DNA from: Spiribacter roseus
GTDB lineage: Bacteria; Pseudomonadota; Gammaproteobacteria; Nitrococcales; Nitrococcaceae
NCBI RefSeq assembly: GCF_002813635.1
Contig: NZ_CP016382.1
Span: forward strand, 558,001 to 622,000
Reading direction: 5' to 3'
DNA length: 64,000 nt
The translations under genes were made by a program, and so were the position numbers. Below the pieces are notes generated by a model that made no database searches, was not told the origin of the DNA, and was given only the letters and a program-made list of their open reading frames with translations. Every line of letters begins with the position of its first letter. Position 1 is the stretch's first letter. Below are positions 52,318-61,106 of this stretch, in pieces.

Positions 52318-53556
52318 TCAGTCAGGCTCTCCCTGCCGGTCCATCAATGCTGTCTCCACTACGATATCTGATTCGAGCGTTTGATGAACGGGGCATTTAT
52401 CGGCGATTTCAAGTAATCGCTGACGCTGTTCGTCGCTGAGGTCGCCAGTCAGGTGGATGCGCCGATGGAACACGTCGACGCGTGAGCCGCTCTCGCTGCA
52501 GTGTTCGCAGTCGGTGCGATGGGATTTGTCGTGGGTGACATCCGTGTAGACATGCGTGAGTGGCAGGTTCTTGCGCCGGGCATACATCCGCAGGGTCATG
52601 CTGGTGCAGGCGCCAAGGCCGGCGGCCACCAGCTGATAGGGCGAGGGACCGCGATCGGTGCCACCCAGGTTGGTGGGCTCGTCGGCGGTCAGCAGATGCT
52701 TGCCGGAGACACTGATGGACTGGCGAAAGCCCTTCGTACTGACCTCCGAAACACGCGTCACTCCCTCGGGCGCTCCGGCAGGCGGGCGCTCCTCGGTCAG
52801 TGACAGATAGCGGACGGCCCAGGCCCCGATGACATCGGCGGCGTATTCCGCGTCGTTGGCGTCGGTGATCAGATGGTCGGCATGATCCAGTGTGATGAAG
52901 CTTTTCGGATGCATCGCGCCCTGGAAGATCTCCGCGGCATTGCGGATGCCCACCGTGGTGTCACGGGGGGAGTGCAGTACCAGCAGGGCCGCGTCCAGAT
53001 GCTTGAGCGCATCGTCGATCTTCGCCTCGGTGATGTCATCGAGAAACTGCCGCCGGATGGTGAACGCGCGCCCCGCCAGGTCGACTTCGGCTTCGCCGGT
53101 CTCGCGGATGGTCTCGAGCTGCTCGGCGAAAAGTCTGGAGACATGGCTGGGATCGGCCGGCGCGCCAATGGTGACCACCGCGCGTACGCCTTCGATCTGT
53201 GGAGCGGCCTTGATCACGGCGGCGCCGCCCAGTGAATGGCCGATGAGCAGCTGCGGGACACCCACCGCCTCGCGGAGGTAGTCGGCGGCATAGCGCAGGT
53301 CGTCGACATTGGAGGTGAAGTTGGTGTTCTCGAACTCCCCGTCGGAGTGGCCGAGGCCGGTGAAATCAAAGCGCAGTACCGCGATGCCCTGGGCGGCGAG
53401 GCGACCGGCGATGCGTCGCGCGGCGGGGATGTCCTTGGAGCAGGTAAAGCAGTGCGCGAACAGCGCCACCGCCCGCACCGGTCCATCCGGCCAGTCGAGC
53501 CGGGCGTTCAGGCGGGTACCGTCATGGCCGGTGAAGGTGACTTTCTGTGTGCTCAT
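52318..53556 (-). CDS. Bifunctional alpha/beta hydrolase / OsmC protein
   Basis: A 412-residue fusion: alpha/beta hydrolase (about 1-255, GHSLGG nucleophile elbow) and an OsmC-like peroxidase domain (about 270-405) with two cysteines: LGACTSMTL and DKCPVH. OsmC proteins reduce organic hydroperoxides. A widespread fusion type in proteobacteria. It starts 15 bases after the TVP38 gene. Confidence 0.9.
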   Translation of the reverse strand: MSTQKVTFTGHDGTRLNARLDWPDGPVRAVALFAHCFTCSKDIPAARRIAGRLAAQGIAVLRFDFTGLGHSDGEFENTNFTSNVDDLRYAADYLREAVGVPQLLIGHSLGGAAVIKAAPQIEGVRAVVTIGAPADPSHVSRLFAEQLETIRETGEAEVDLAGRAFTIRRQFLDDITEAKIDDALKHLDAALLVLHSPRDTTVGIRNAAEIFQGAMHPKSFITLDHADHLITDANDAEYAADVIGAWAVRYLSLTEERPPAGAPEGVTRVSEVSTKGFRQSISVSGKHLLTADEPTNLGGTDRGPSPYQLVAAGLGACTSMTLRMYARRKNLPLTHVYTDVTHDKSHRTDCEHCSESGSRVDVFHRRIHLTGDLSDEQRQRLLEIADKCPVHQTLESDIVVETALMDRQGEPD

Positions 53557-53571
53557 CAGTGATGCTCCCGG

Positions 53572-54249
53572 TCAGTGCGAATCATTCGATGGTGGATCAT
53601 CAACGTCGGGCAGGCCGCCCCGCAGGCTGCGCACCAGGCGGGGAACGAAGGCCAGTCCCGCGACCAGCGCGATGGCGATCAGCGCTGCCTGCACGACATT
53701 GCCACCCCCAATCAGTGCCTGGCGGCCGGCATGCCCGATCCATACATAGGCCAGCGCGCCGGGGGCCATCGCGACCATTGAGGTCAAAACATAGACGCGC
53801 AGCCTGATGCGGGTCAGCCCGAGCATATAGTTGAGGAGGTTGAAGGGGACCAGCGGCACCAGCCGCATGAGCGCCACAAAACGCCAGCCCTCCCGATCAA
53901 TCCCGGCCTGCAGGCGGTTGAGCCGGGCGCCGCTGCGCCGCTCGATGGCAGGCCCCAGGCCGTGACGGGCGGCCGCAAAGGCGAGGGTTGCCCCGACAGT
54001 GGCACCCATCAGGCTGTAGAGCGTGCCCCAGAGCGGCCCGAACAGCGCGCCGCCACTGATGGTAAAAACCAGGCCCGGCAGAAACGCGACGGTCCCCAGC
54101 GCATAGGCGGCGACAAAACCGAGGCCCGCCCAGGGCCCCATTCCATTGACCCAGGCCGCAATGGCCTCGCGACTGATCTGGTCGCGGACGCTCAGCCCGA
54201 TGGCGATAGCCGCGACGACCGCACCCACCAGAAGCCAGCGCCGGGTCAT
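53572..54249 (-). CDS. TVP38/TMEM64 (DedA-like) membrane protein
   Basis: A 225-residue protein with five to six helices and the family signature GALFGPLWGTLYSLMGATVGATLAF and RLVPLVPFNLLNYMLGLTRI. These proteins may act as lipid scramblases or in envelope homeostasis. The ATG at 54249 overlaps the previous stop (ATGA). Confidence 0.88.
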   Translation of the reverse strand: MTRRWLLVGAVVAAIAIGLSVRDQISREAIAAWVNGMGPWAGLGFVAAYALGTVAFLPGLVFTISGGALFGPLWGTLYSLMGATVGATLAFAAARHGLGPAIERRSGARLNRLQAGIDREGWRFVALMRLVPLVPFNLLNYMLGLTRIRLRVYVLTSMVAMAPGALAYVWIGHAGRQALIGGGNVVQAALIAIALVAGLAFVPRLVRSLRGGLPDVDDPPSNDSH

Positions 54250-55676
54250 GGCAGCACCCGGTGAATCCATCGCACCGCCCGCCGGGTGCGCGGCGAAAAC
54301 AATGACGGGGCGTAGTAAGCGCCCGCCGCGCGTTTGATGATCTGGGCCAGCGTGGGATAGGCATGCACCATCCCGGCGAGACGCCGCAGCGGCACCTTCT
54401 CGGCAATGGCGAGGCCCAGCTCGTGGATGATCTCGCCGGCGTGGGGAGCGAGCAGGCTGGCGCCGATGATCCGCCCGCGATGGATCAGCAGCTGCAGTTC
54501 ACCGGTGGATTCACCATCGGCGATGGCGCGATCGACATCGGCCAAGGCAAAACAGGCGCGCTCGTAGCGCAGGCCCGCGGCATCGGCCGCGGCCCGGGTC
54601 ATCCCGACCTGAGCGAGCGCCGGGTCGGTATAGGTCACCCACGGCACAGCGGTGTAATCGACCTTTCGTGGCAGCCGAAAGATCGCGTTGCTGATGATGA
54701 TCCCGGCCTGGTACTCGGCCATATGGGTGAACGGGTAGGGCCCGGCGCAGTCGCCGATGGCGTAGATGTGTCGCTGGCGCGTCCGCAGGCGTCGATCCAC
54801 TTCGAGGGTGCCATCGGCGTTGATCGCGAGGCCCGCCGCCTCAGGGTTGAGGGACGCGGTATTCGCGCGTCGCCCGGTGGCCACGAGCACCCGATCAAAA
54901 GCCAGTGTCTCGGGCCCGGTATCGGCCACGAGGTCGAGCAGCGCGCCGCCGTCCTGATCCCGCCGCGCCCCGGTCACGTTGGTTTCCAGACGCAGGTCGG
55001 CCCCCTCGTCGCGCAGGTGGGCGCCCAGCTTATCGGCAAGCGCCGGCTCGTCACGGGGCAGGATACGGGGACCGGCCTCGATCAGGGTCACCCGGCTGCC
55101 GAGTCGGGCGAAGGCCTGCGCGAGTTCGGTGCCGATGGGCCCGCCGCCGATCACGGCGAGACGTTGGGGCAGATCACGGACATCAAACACATTGTGATGG
55201 GTCAGGTAGTCGATTGTCTCCAGCCCGGGGATGGGAGGAATCGCGGGGCTCGAGCCGGTGGCGATCACGAATCGACGGCCGCGGACCGCCTGGCCCTTGA
55301 CGACGACGGTCTGCCGATCGCGAAAGGCCGCCTCACCGAAGCGCACATCGACCCCGTAACCGCGGAAGCGCGCCGGGTCGTCATGTTGCTGGATGCGGTC
55401 GATGACGCTGCGCACCCGATCCATGACCGCGCTCAGATCGGTGGATGACGCTGTCGCCTTGATGCCGAACGCCTCCGCGTGACGCACGGCGTGGGCGATG
55501 GAGGCGCTGCGGATCAGGGCCTTGCTGGGCACGCAGCCCGCGTGCAGGCAGTCACCGCCGAGTGCGGGTTCGCGCTCGATCAGCACCACATCCAGCCCCA
55601 GTTGGCCGGCGACGCTGGCGGTGACCAGTCCACCGACGCCGCCGCCGATGATCACCAGATCGTGGGCGTTACGCAT
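54246..55676 (-). CDS. Mercuric reductase/dihydrolipoamide dehydrogenase-like flavoprotein
   Basis: A 476-residue class I pyridine nucleotide-disulfide oxidoreductase. The redox-active motif is GGDCLHAGCVPSKAL (about 40-54) and the FAD motif IIGGGVGGLV is at the N-terminus. Second Rossmann: GGGPIGTELAQAF. There is no N-terminal HMA domain and no C-terminal Cys pair, so it is not a proven mercuric reductase. It forms an operon with the TVP38 gene, a pairing common in proteobacteria. Confidence 0.88.
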   Translation of the reverse strand: MRNAHDLVIIGGGVGGLVTASVAGQLGLDVVLIEREPALGGDCLHAGCVPSKALIRSASIAHAVRHAEAFGIKATASSTDLSAVMDRVRSVIDRIQQHDDPARFRGYGVDVRFGEAAFRDRQTVVVKGQAVRGRRFVIATGSSPAIPPIPGLETIDYLTHHNVFDVRDLPQRLAVIGGGPIGTELAQAFARLGSRVTLIEAGPRILPRDEPALADKLGAHLRDEGADLRLETNVTGARRDQDGGALLDLVADTGPETLAFDRVLVATGRRANTASLNPEAAGLAINADGTLEVDRRLRTRQRHIYAIGDCAGPYPFTHMAEYQAGIIISNAIFRLPRKVDYTAVPWVTYTDPALAQVGMTRAAADAAGLRYERACFALADVDRAIADGESTGELQLLIHRGRIIGASLLAPHAGEIIHELGLAIAEKVPLRRLAGMVHAYPTLAQIIKRAAGAYYAPSLFSPRTRRAVRWIHRVLP

Positions 55677-55679
55677 GAT

Positions 55680-56330
55680 TCATGACTCCGGTAGTAGTCG
55701 GATGGTGCCGTAAAGCGCTTCCGCGCGGTTTCCAGTGTTATCACAGTCGGTCATCAGTGCCAGTGCATTAATACGCTTGACGGAACGACCATGCAGCTGT
55801 TGGAAATCCTCGCGAAGGTTGCGGCGGTGGACGCGCCAGCCGTCCTCGCCGGTGCGCGAGCCATCGAGTGAGTCGACGACCACCATCTGCGCCTGGCCGG
55901 CGAAGGCGTTGGGCCACTGTGCGTCGGGCCGGGCGCGGGTGCTGCTGACATAGTTGATGGCGCGGGTCCGCCAGCGAAGGATGGCATGTTCGTCGACGGC
56001 GTAGAGTCGGGCGGCATAGTCGTCGCCGGACTTGCGGCGCGGATCGCCGGTTTCCACCGCATCAACCACCCGCCAGCGCCACTCAATGACCGGGGTTTCA
56101 CTCAGGTCGACGCCGTCCGTGTAGACAAGGCCCGAGGCCGTACCGTTTTCGCAGACCGCCCGCACCGCTGTGCCATGACGGGTTTCTGTCAGCGCATAGT
56201 CGGTTTCGCCGGCGAACGAATGCGCCTGCCAGTCAATGATGGCCTCGGGCGTCAGGCGCATGTCGGCATCCGTGGTCTGCGCGATGACAGCGCCCAAGGC
56301 GAGTGCGATGCAACGGATGACGCCGCTCAT
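55680..56330 (-). CDS. DUF3047 family exported protein
   Basis: A 216-residue DUF3047 protein with a signal peptide (ALGAVIAQTTDA). Conserved blocks include IEWRWRVV, SGDDYAARLYAV, INYVSS and V-N-x-x-EDF (NLREDFQQL). Function unknown. Its GTG/ATG overlaps the upstream stop by 4 bases and it is three bases before the flavoprotein start. Confidence 0.85.
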   Translation of the reverse strand: MSGVIRCIALALGAVIAQTTDADMRLTPEAIIDWQAHSFAGETDYALTETRHGTAVRAVCENGTASGLVYTDGVDLSETPVIEWRWRVVDAVETGDPRRKSGDDYAARLYAVDEHAILRWRTRAINYVSSTRARPDAQWPNAFAGQAQMVVVDSLDGSRTGEDGWRVHRRNLREDFQQLHGRSVKRINALALMTDCDNTGNRAEALYGTIRLLPES

Positions 56331-58315
56331 GTCGCCTCGAGGCGTTGTTCCAGCCAGTCGGTCTGGAAGTCGCTGGCGATCATCGGCCGGGCCAGCAGGA
56401 ATCCCTGCGCCACCTGGCAGCGGCGGTCACGCAGCCAGTCGAACTGCGACTGGGTCTCGACCCCCTCGGCCACCACCGTCAGGTCGAGCTGGCGCGCCAG
56501 CTCAAGCGTGGCGCGCAGGATGGCGCGCGCCTTCGCGGCGTCGCCGTCGATCGCGCCGATGAAACTCTTATCGATCTTCAGGGTGCTGAGCGGCAGGTTC
56601 TGCACATACCGCAGCGATGAGTGGCCGGTGCCAAAGTCGTCCAGGGCCAGCGAGATGCCCGCGGCATCCAGAATCTGCAGGTTCTCGAGGCCCGTTTCCG
56701 AGTCCTCGAGCGCCTCGGACTCGGTGATCTCCACGGTCATCATGGACGGATCGGCGTCATGGGCTGCGAGCCGGTCGAGGATCTCCCGGGCCGTGCCCTC
56801 CATCATCAGGCTGAGGACCGAGAGATTGACCGAGAGCTTCAGATCGTGGCCCTGACGCTGCCAGGCGGCGAGCTGCGCCGCCGCCTGGTCAAACACCCAG
56901 CCATCGAGCTTGCGCACCAGTCCGGCGGCCTCGGCGACGGGGACGAATTCACCGGGGCTGATGCGGCCGAACTCGGGGTGGTCCCAGCGCAACAGCACCT
57001 CGGCCCCCCACAGGCGGCCATCGCTGAGCCGGCACTGGGGCTGGTAGGCGAGCGAGAGGCCGGTGGGCGTATCAAGCTCGCGGTGCAGGGCCTGGGTCAG
57101 TCCAGCCCGGCGGCTGAAGATGTCGCGCATCTGCGTATCGAAGCTGATTGCCTGATTGCGCCCCTGATGCTTGGCCGACTCCACGGCGATCTCCGCGTTC
57201 TGGATCAGCTCCCGCGGCGTCACCCCATCGCCGGGCGCCCACACCACGCCGGCACTCACCGTGGTCAACACCACGTAGGAGTCGATGCCGTGGGGTTCCC
57301 TGGCCGCCTTGAGCAACTCATCCGCCCGGGACATGACATCGGCCCGGCCGGCCGGCGGCAGCACGATCACGAATTCGTCCCCGGCCACACGGGCCATGAC
57401 CTCGGACGGCCGGGTGGCCGATGACAGGCGCCGCGCCAGCGAGCGCAGTACGGCATCCCCCGCGGCATAGCCGAGCGTGCCGTTGATGTTTTTCAGATTG
57501 TCGATGTCCATCGAAATGAGGGCGAACGACTGGCCGCTCTGCTGCGCGTTGGCGAGGCGGGCCTCGACGGCCTCGGTCAGGCTGAGGCGGCTGCCGACGC
57601 CGGTCAGCGTGTCGGTCATGGACAGGCGCCTGAGGCGCTCCTTCTGCTGGATGGACTGGCCGACGCCCACCTCCATCCAGCGCGCCAGAGCGGCCCCGAC
57701 GAGGTTGACCCCGATCAGCGCCGGGACGGTCGCCAGCGCGTCGGCGCGGGCTTCGGCCGGGAACAGGAGGATCGTCACAAGCGCCAGTGACAGGAATGCG
57801 CCAAAGCCAAAATAATTCCACGGTGGCCGCAGGTCGATCCGCGACTCGATGACCCGCCAGATCAGTCCGACGAGTGCGGCGAGCGTGAGGGTCGCCATAC
57901 CCACGAACATGCCGGTGCCACCGAGCATGATCCGCGCGGGCAGTGTCACGACCAGCGCCGCGCCGGCACCCCGCCAGCCGCCCAGCAACCCGGCGAATCC
58001 CATTAGCAGGATGCGGGCATCGATCAGCACGCCGGGCCGGACTTCCACCGGTTGGACCATCAGCAGGACAGTGCCTGCACCCAGCATGGCGCCCAGCGCA
58101 ATCGAGCGCTTGTTATCGCTATGGAGCCGGTCGCGCAGGTGGTGATGATAGATCAGGGCGACGGCGGCAAAGGTGACCAGGCCGAGCACGGCAGCCGGTA
58201 GCGCCGGGACAATCATGGCGTGGCCGGCAGCCGGGGTTCGCGACGTGTTGGTGAGGCTTGTCGTGCCGGCATGGATTTCCCTTGTGGCTGTTACGCCAGT
58301 GTAACGCCCAAGCAT
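56327..58315 (-). CDS. Membrane GGDEF-EAL protein with LytS-like sensor
   Basis: A 662-residue protein: five to six helices of a 5TMR-LYT type sensor (about 35-215; GWRGAGAALVVTLPARI), GGDEF (about 235-395) with the variant AGDEF, and EAL (about 405-655) with EVLLRW for EAL, NLS, EITES, DDFGTGHSS and EGVET. The phosphodiesterase residues look intact, while the cyclase is doubtful. The start is uncertain: the first ATG at 58315 or Met34 at 58216. First gene of the operon. Confidence 0.87.
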   Translation of the reverse strand: MLGRYTGVTATREIHAGTTSLTNTSRTPAAGHAMIVPALPAAVLGLVTFAAVALIYHHHLRDRLHSDNKRSIALGAMLGAGTVLLMVQPVEVRPGVLIDARILLMGFAGLLGGWRGAGAALVVTLPARIMLGGTGMFVGMATLTLAALVGLIWRVIESRIDLRPPWNYFGFGAFLSLALVTILLFPAEARADALATVPALIGVNLVGAALARWMEVGVGQSIQQKERLRRLSMTDTLTGVGSRLSLTEAVEARLANAQQSGQSFALISMDIDNLKNINGTLGYAAGDAVLRSLARRLSSATRPSEVMARVAGDEFVIVLPPAGRADVMSRADELLKAAREPHGIDSYVVLTTVSAGVVWAPGDGVTPRELIQNAEIAVESAKHQGRNQAISFDTQMRDIFSRRAGLTQALHRELDTPTGLSLAYQPQCRLSDGRLWGAEVLLRWDHPEFGRISPGEFVPVAEAAGLVRKLDGWVFDQAAAQLAAWQRQGHDLKLSVNLSVLSLMMEGTAREILDRLAAHDADPSMMTVEITESEALEDSETGLENLQILDAAGISLALDDFGTGHSSLRYVQNLPLSTLKIDKSFIGAIDGDAAKARAILRATLELARQLDLTVVAEGVETQSQFDWLRDRRCQVAQGFLLARPMIASDFQTDWLEQRLEAT
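58288..58305 (+). promoter_or_regulatory. Pho-box-like repeat 1
   Basis: CTGTTAC-GCCA-GTGTAAC: two half sites 11 bases apart, as in PhoB boxes (CTGTCAT-N4-CTGTCAT). It lies within the start of the divergent GGDEF-EAL gene if that gene begins at 58315. Confidence 0.4.
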
Positions 58316-58339
58316 CGGAGAACCAGAATCGCGGGTTCG

Positions 58340-58357
58340 CTGTAAAGGCGTTGTAAT
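58340..58357 (+). promoter_or_regulatory. Pho-box-like repeat 2
   Basis: CTGTAAA-GGCG-TTGTAAT, 11-base periodicity, 45 bases before the alkaline phosphatase ATG; the place where PhoB would replace the -35 contact. Confidence 0.5.
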
Positions 58358-58401
58358 CCGGCGCGGGTAGGTTCAAGTGCTCAAGTTATTCAGGAGGCCA
58401 T

Positions 58402-59895
58402 ATGAAACGTTCAATGCTTGCCATCGCCGCCGGTTTCATCGGGACCGCTGCGATGGCCCAGGATCTACCGCAGGCCAACAGTGACTGGTTCACCGCCGGG
58501 CAGGAGCGCCTGCAGGCCGAACTGGCCAAGGCCCCCAATACCAACACCGCCAAGAACGTCGTGATTCTGATCGCTGATGGCAACGGCGTCGGCACCAACT
58601 ACGCGACGCGCATGTTCATGGGCCAGAAGGCCGGCGGTTTCGGCGACGACCATGTGATGCATCACGAAACCTTTCCGTCCCTGGGCCTGGTCAAGACCTA
58701 CAACGTCAACTCGCAGACGCCCGATTCGGCGGGCACCGGCACCGCCATGATGAGCGGCGTGAAGACTGACATCGGTGTTCTGGGCGTTAATGCCAACGTC
58801 GACCGCGGCGATTGCTCGACCCTCCCGGGTAACGAGGTGGCCAATGCTTCCGAGGTCTTCACCGAGATGGGCAAGGAAGTCGGCATCGTCTCGACCGCAC
58901 GCATCACCCACGCGACGCCGGGTGCCGCCTATGCCCACAGTGTCGACCGTAATTTCGCCGCGACCCTGCCCGAGGGTTGCGATACCCAGAAGACCATCGC
59001 CGAGCAGCTGGTCGACGCGATGTACGAGGGCCGTGTCGACGTCGCGATGGGCGGCGGTCGTCGCAACTTCATCACCGGCGACATGACCGATAACGAGGGC
59101 GATTCGGGCAACCGCGAGGATGGCCGCAATCTCATCGCGGAGGCTCAGGAAAATGGCGTTGCCTACGCCTGGAACACCGATACGGCTGGTCAGCTGCCAA
59201 CAGACGGTTCCACGCCGATCCTCGGCATCTTCGAGGACAGCCACATGTCCTACGAAGCCGATCGCGGCGACGAGCCATCGCTTTCGGAAATGACCGAGAT
59301 CGCGCTCCGCAATTTGCAGGCGAAGGCCGGTGATGACGGCTTCTTCATGCAGGTCGAGGCGGGCCGTGTCGACCACGCCCACCATGGCAACAACTTGGCC
59401 CGAACCGTGACCGACGGCGCCGAGTTCGTCCGCACCATCGAGATGGTCGACGAGATGACCAACGATGAGGATACGCTGCTCATCGTCACCGCCGACCATG
59501 AGCATTCCTTCGCGCTGAACGGCTACTGCGGGCGCGGCTCGGATATTCTTGGCCTGTGCATGGGGATCAACAACCAGGGTGTCGAGCACACGGATGAGCC
59601 GCTGCTTGGTGCGGATGGCAAGCCCTACACCGTTGGTATGTACACCAATGGCTCCAGCTCGGTCCTGCTCGAGCAGCCCGGTGGCGAGTACTTCGGTTCG
59701 CGTCCGGTGGTGACCAACGAGGAAGCGCAGGACATCGACTACGTCCAGCAGGCGTTGGTGCCGAGGTCGTCGGAAAGCCACTCGGCCGAGGACGTCGCCG
59801 TCTACGCCAAGGGGCCTTTCGCCCACCTGTTTGAGGGCACCCTCGAGCAGAACTACATCTTCCACGTGATGCACCACGCGTTCACCGCTGAGTGA
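58402..59895 (+). CDS. phoA: Alkaline phosphatase, secreted
   Basis: A 497-residue alkaline phosphatase precursor with a signal peptide ending in AAMAQ. The nucleophile is Ser in TPDSAGTGTAM (about residue 113); metal ligands are IADGNG (Asp), THATPGAAYAH, EAGRVDHAHH, TADHEHS, and the final His in ESHSAEDV. It releases phosphate in the periplasm. The mature part is acidic. AGGAGG precedes the ATG. Pho-box-like repeats lie upstream and a strong hairpin follows. Confidence 0.92.
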   Translation: MKRSMLAIAAGFIGTAAMAQDLPQANSDWFTAGQERLQAELAKAPNTNTAKNVVILIADGNGVGTNYATRMFMGQKAGGFGDDHVMHHETFPSLGLVKTYNVNSQTPDSAGTGTAMMSGVKTDIGVLGVNANVDRGDCSTLPGNEVANASEVFTEMGKEVGIVSTARITHATPGAAYAHSVDRNFAATLPEGCDTQKTIAEQLVDAMYEGRVDVAMGGGRRNFITGDMTDNEGDSGNREDGRNLIAEAQENGVAYAWNTDTAGQLPTDGSTPILGIFEDSHMSYEADRGDEPSLSEMTEIALRNLQAKAGDDGFFMQVEAGRVDHAHHGNNLARTVTDGAEFVRTIEMVDEMTNDEDTLLIVTADHEHSFALNGYCGRGSDILGLCMGINNQGVEHTDEPLLGADGKPYTVGMYTNGSSSVLLEQPGGEYFGSRPVVTNEEAQDIDYVQQALVPRSSESHSAEDVAVYAKGPFAHLFEGTLEQNYIFHVMHHAFTAE

Positions 59896-59913
59896 CGCGG
59901 CGACCAGGAGGAT

Positions 59914-59943
59914 GCGGAGGGGGACGGCTGCGTCCCCCTCCGC
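59914..59943 (+). terminator. Strong hairpin after phoA
   Basis: A perfect 13-bp GC-rich stem (59914-59926 with 59931-59943) and a GCTG loop, 18 bases after the phoA stop. There is no long U-tract, so it may need Rho or act mainly to stabilise the mRNA; still the likely end of the transcript. Confidence 0.65.
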
Positions 59944-59979
59944 CATTCTGGCCCTGGGAAAAACCGAGAGGCAATTACG

Positions 59980-60417
59980 ATGACCAGTTTCACACGCCGT
60001 CGCGTTGTCATCGGGCTCGCAGCCGGTTTTGTCGCGGGCCTGGCTCATAACGCCAACGCAAAAGACATTCTCAAGCTACGCGAGCTCTACGACGCGAACC
60101 AGGATTTCAGTGCACTCGCCAAAGAGCTGCAGGGCACAACGGTCAAGGTTGAGGGGTTCATGGCGCCGCCACTCAAGGCGGATATCGAATTCTTCGTGTT
60201 GACCAAAAAGCCCATGTCGGTCTGCCCGTTCTGTGAGACAGAGGCTGAGTGGCCGGATGACATCCTCGCCGTCTACACCCGCCGCGGCTTCGACGTCGTG
60301 CCCTTCAACCGGGGCATCGAGGTGACCGGGGAACTGGCGCTCGGCCCTAAGCGTGACCCCGAGACCGGGTTCCTGAGCATGGTGCGGATTGAAAACGCGC
60401 GGTTCAGTTACGGATGA
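59980..60417 (+). CDS. Exported CPFC protein, possible DUF3299 relative
   Basis: A 145-residue exported protein. The N-terminus (RRRVVIGLAAGFVAGLAHNANA) fits a Tat- or Sec-type signal. The mature part has VKVEGFMAPPLKADIEFFVLTK and then CPFCETEAEWPDD with two cysteines that could bind metal. The order and length recall the DUF3299 proteins found with FtsX-like ABC operons; the match is only by eye. Coupled by ATGA to the ATPase gene. Confidence 0.6.
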   Translation: MTSFTRRRVVIGLAAGFVAGLAHNANAKDILKLRELYDANQDFSALAKELQGTTVKVEGFMAPPLKADIEFFVLTKKPMSVCPFCETEAEWPDDILAVYTRRGFDVVPFNRGIEVTGELALGPKRDPETGFLSMVRIENARFSYG

Positions 60418-61106
60418 CCGGTATCTCACTGGCTATATCCGGGCTGGAAGTCATGGGCCAGGGCGGCCGCCGCATTCTGTCTGTGCCGCAGCTGGAGGTG
60501 CCAGCCGGCGCGGCCGTGGTGGTGCGCGGGCCCTCGGGGGCCGGCAAGTCGACGCTGCTATATGCCATGGCCGGGATCATCGCCCCGGCGCAGGGTCGCA
60601 TCTGGTGGGGCAATACGGACATTGCCGGACGCGATGACCGCGGCCGGGCCGCCTTCCGGCGCGCGAGCGTTGGCTTCATTTTCCAGGAACATCTGCTGTT
60701 CGAGGAACTTTCGGCGCTGGGCAACGCGGCGATCACCGCCCTCTACGCGCCCCGCCGCGACCGGCGTCGAATCCGCGAAAGCGCTAACGGCCTGCTCGCC
60801 CGTCTTGGCCTGAGTGAAAGCGCTGCGCGGCGGTCCGATACGTTTTCGGGCGGTGAGCGTCAGCGGATTGCGGTTGTCCGGGCGCTGGCGGGGGCCGCCC
60901 CCGTGATATTGGCGGACGAGCCCACTGCCAGCCTCGACCGACCCAATGCCGATGCGCTGGCGGACGACCTGATGCGGCTGGCGCGCGAAGACGGGCGGAC
61001 ACTGGTGGCCGTCAGTCACGATCCCGCGCTGCACGAGCGCGCCGATCACATCATCGACGTGGTCGACGGCCGCGTCGAAGCGCCTGAGGAATTGCACGAT
61101 GCCTGA
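60414..61106 (+). CDS. LolD/MacB-type ABC ATPase
   Basis: A 230-residue ATPase with Walker A GPSGAGKST, signature FSGGERQRIAV, Walker B ILADEPTASLD. It energises the FtsX-like permease encoded next (8-bp overlap). Such pairs do mechanical work on envelope proteins, not classical import. Confidence 0.9.
   Translation: MTGISLAISGLEVMGQGGRRILSVPQLEVPAGAAVVVRGPSGAGKSTLLYAMAGIIAPAQGRIWWGNTDIAGRDDRGRAAFRRASVGFIFQEHLLFEELSALGNAAITALYAPRRDRRRIRESANGLLARLGLSESAARRSDTFSGGERQRIAVVRALAGAAPVILADEPTASLDRPNADALADDLMRLAREDGRTLVAVSHDPALHERADHIIDVVDGRVEAPEELHDA

Noticed and set aside
58465-60048. 527-codon leftward open frame
   Set aside because: Antisense shadow of phoA, whose active-site motifs are complete.
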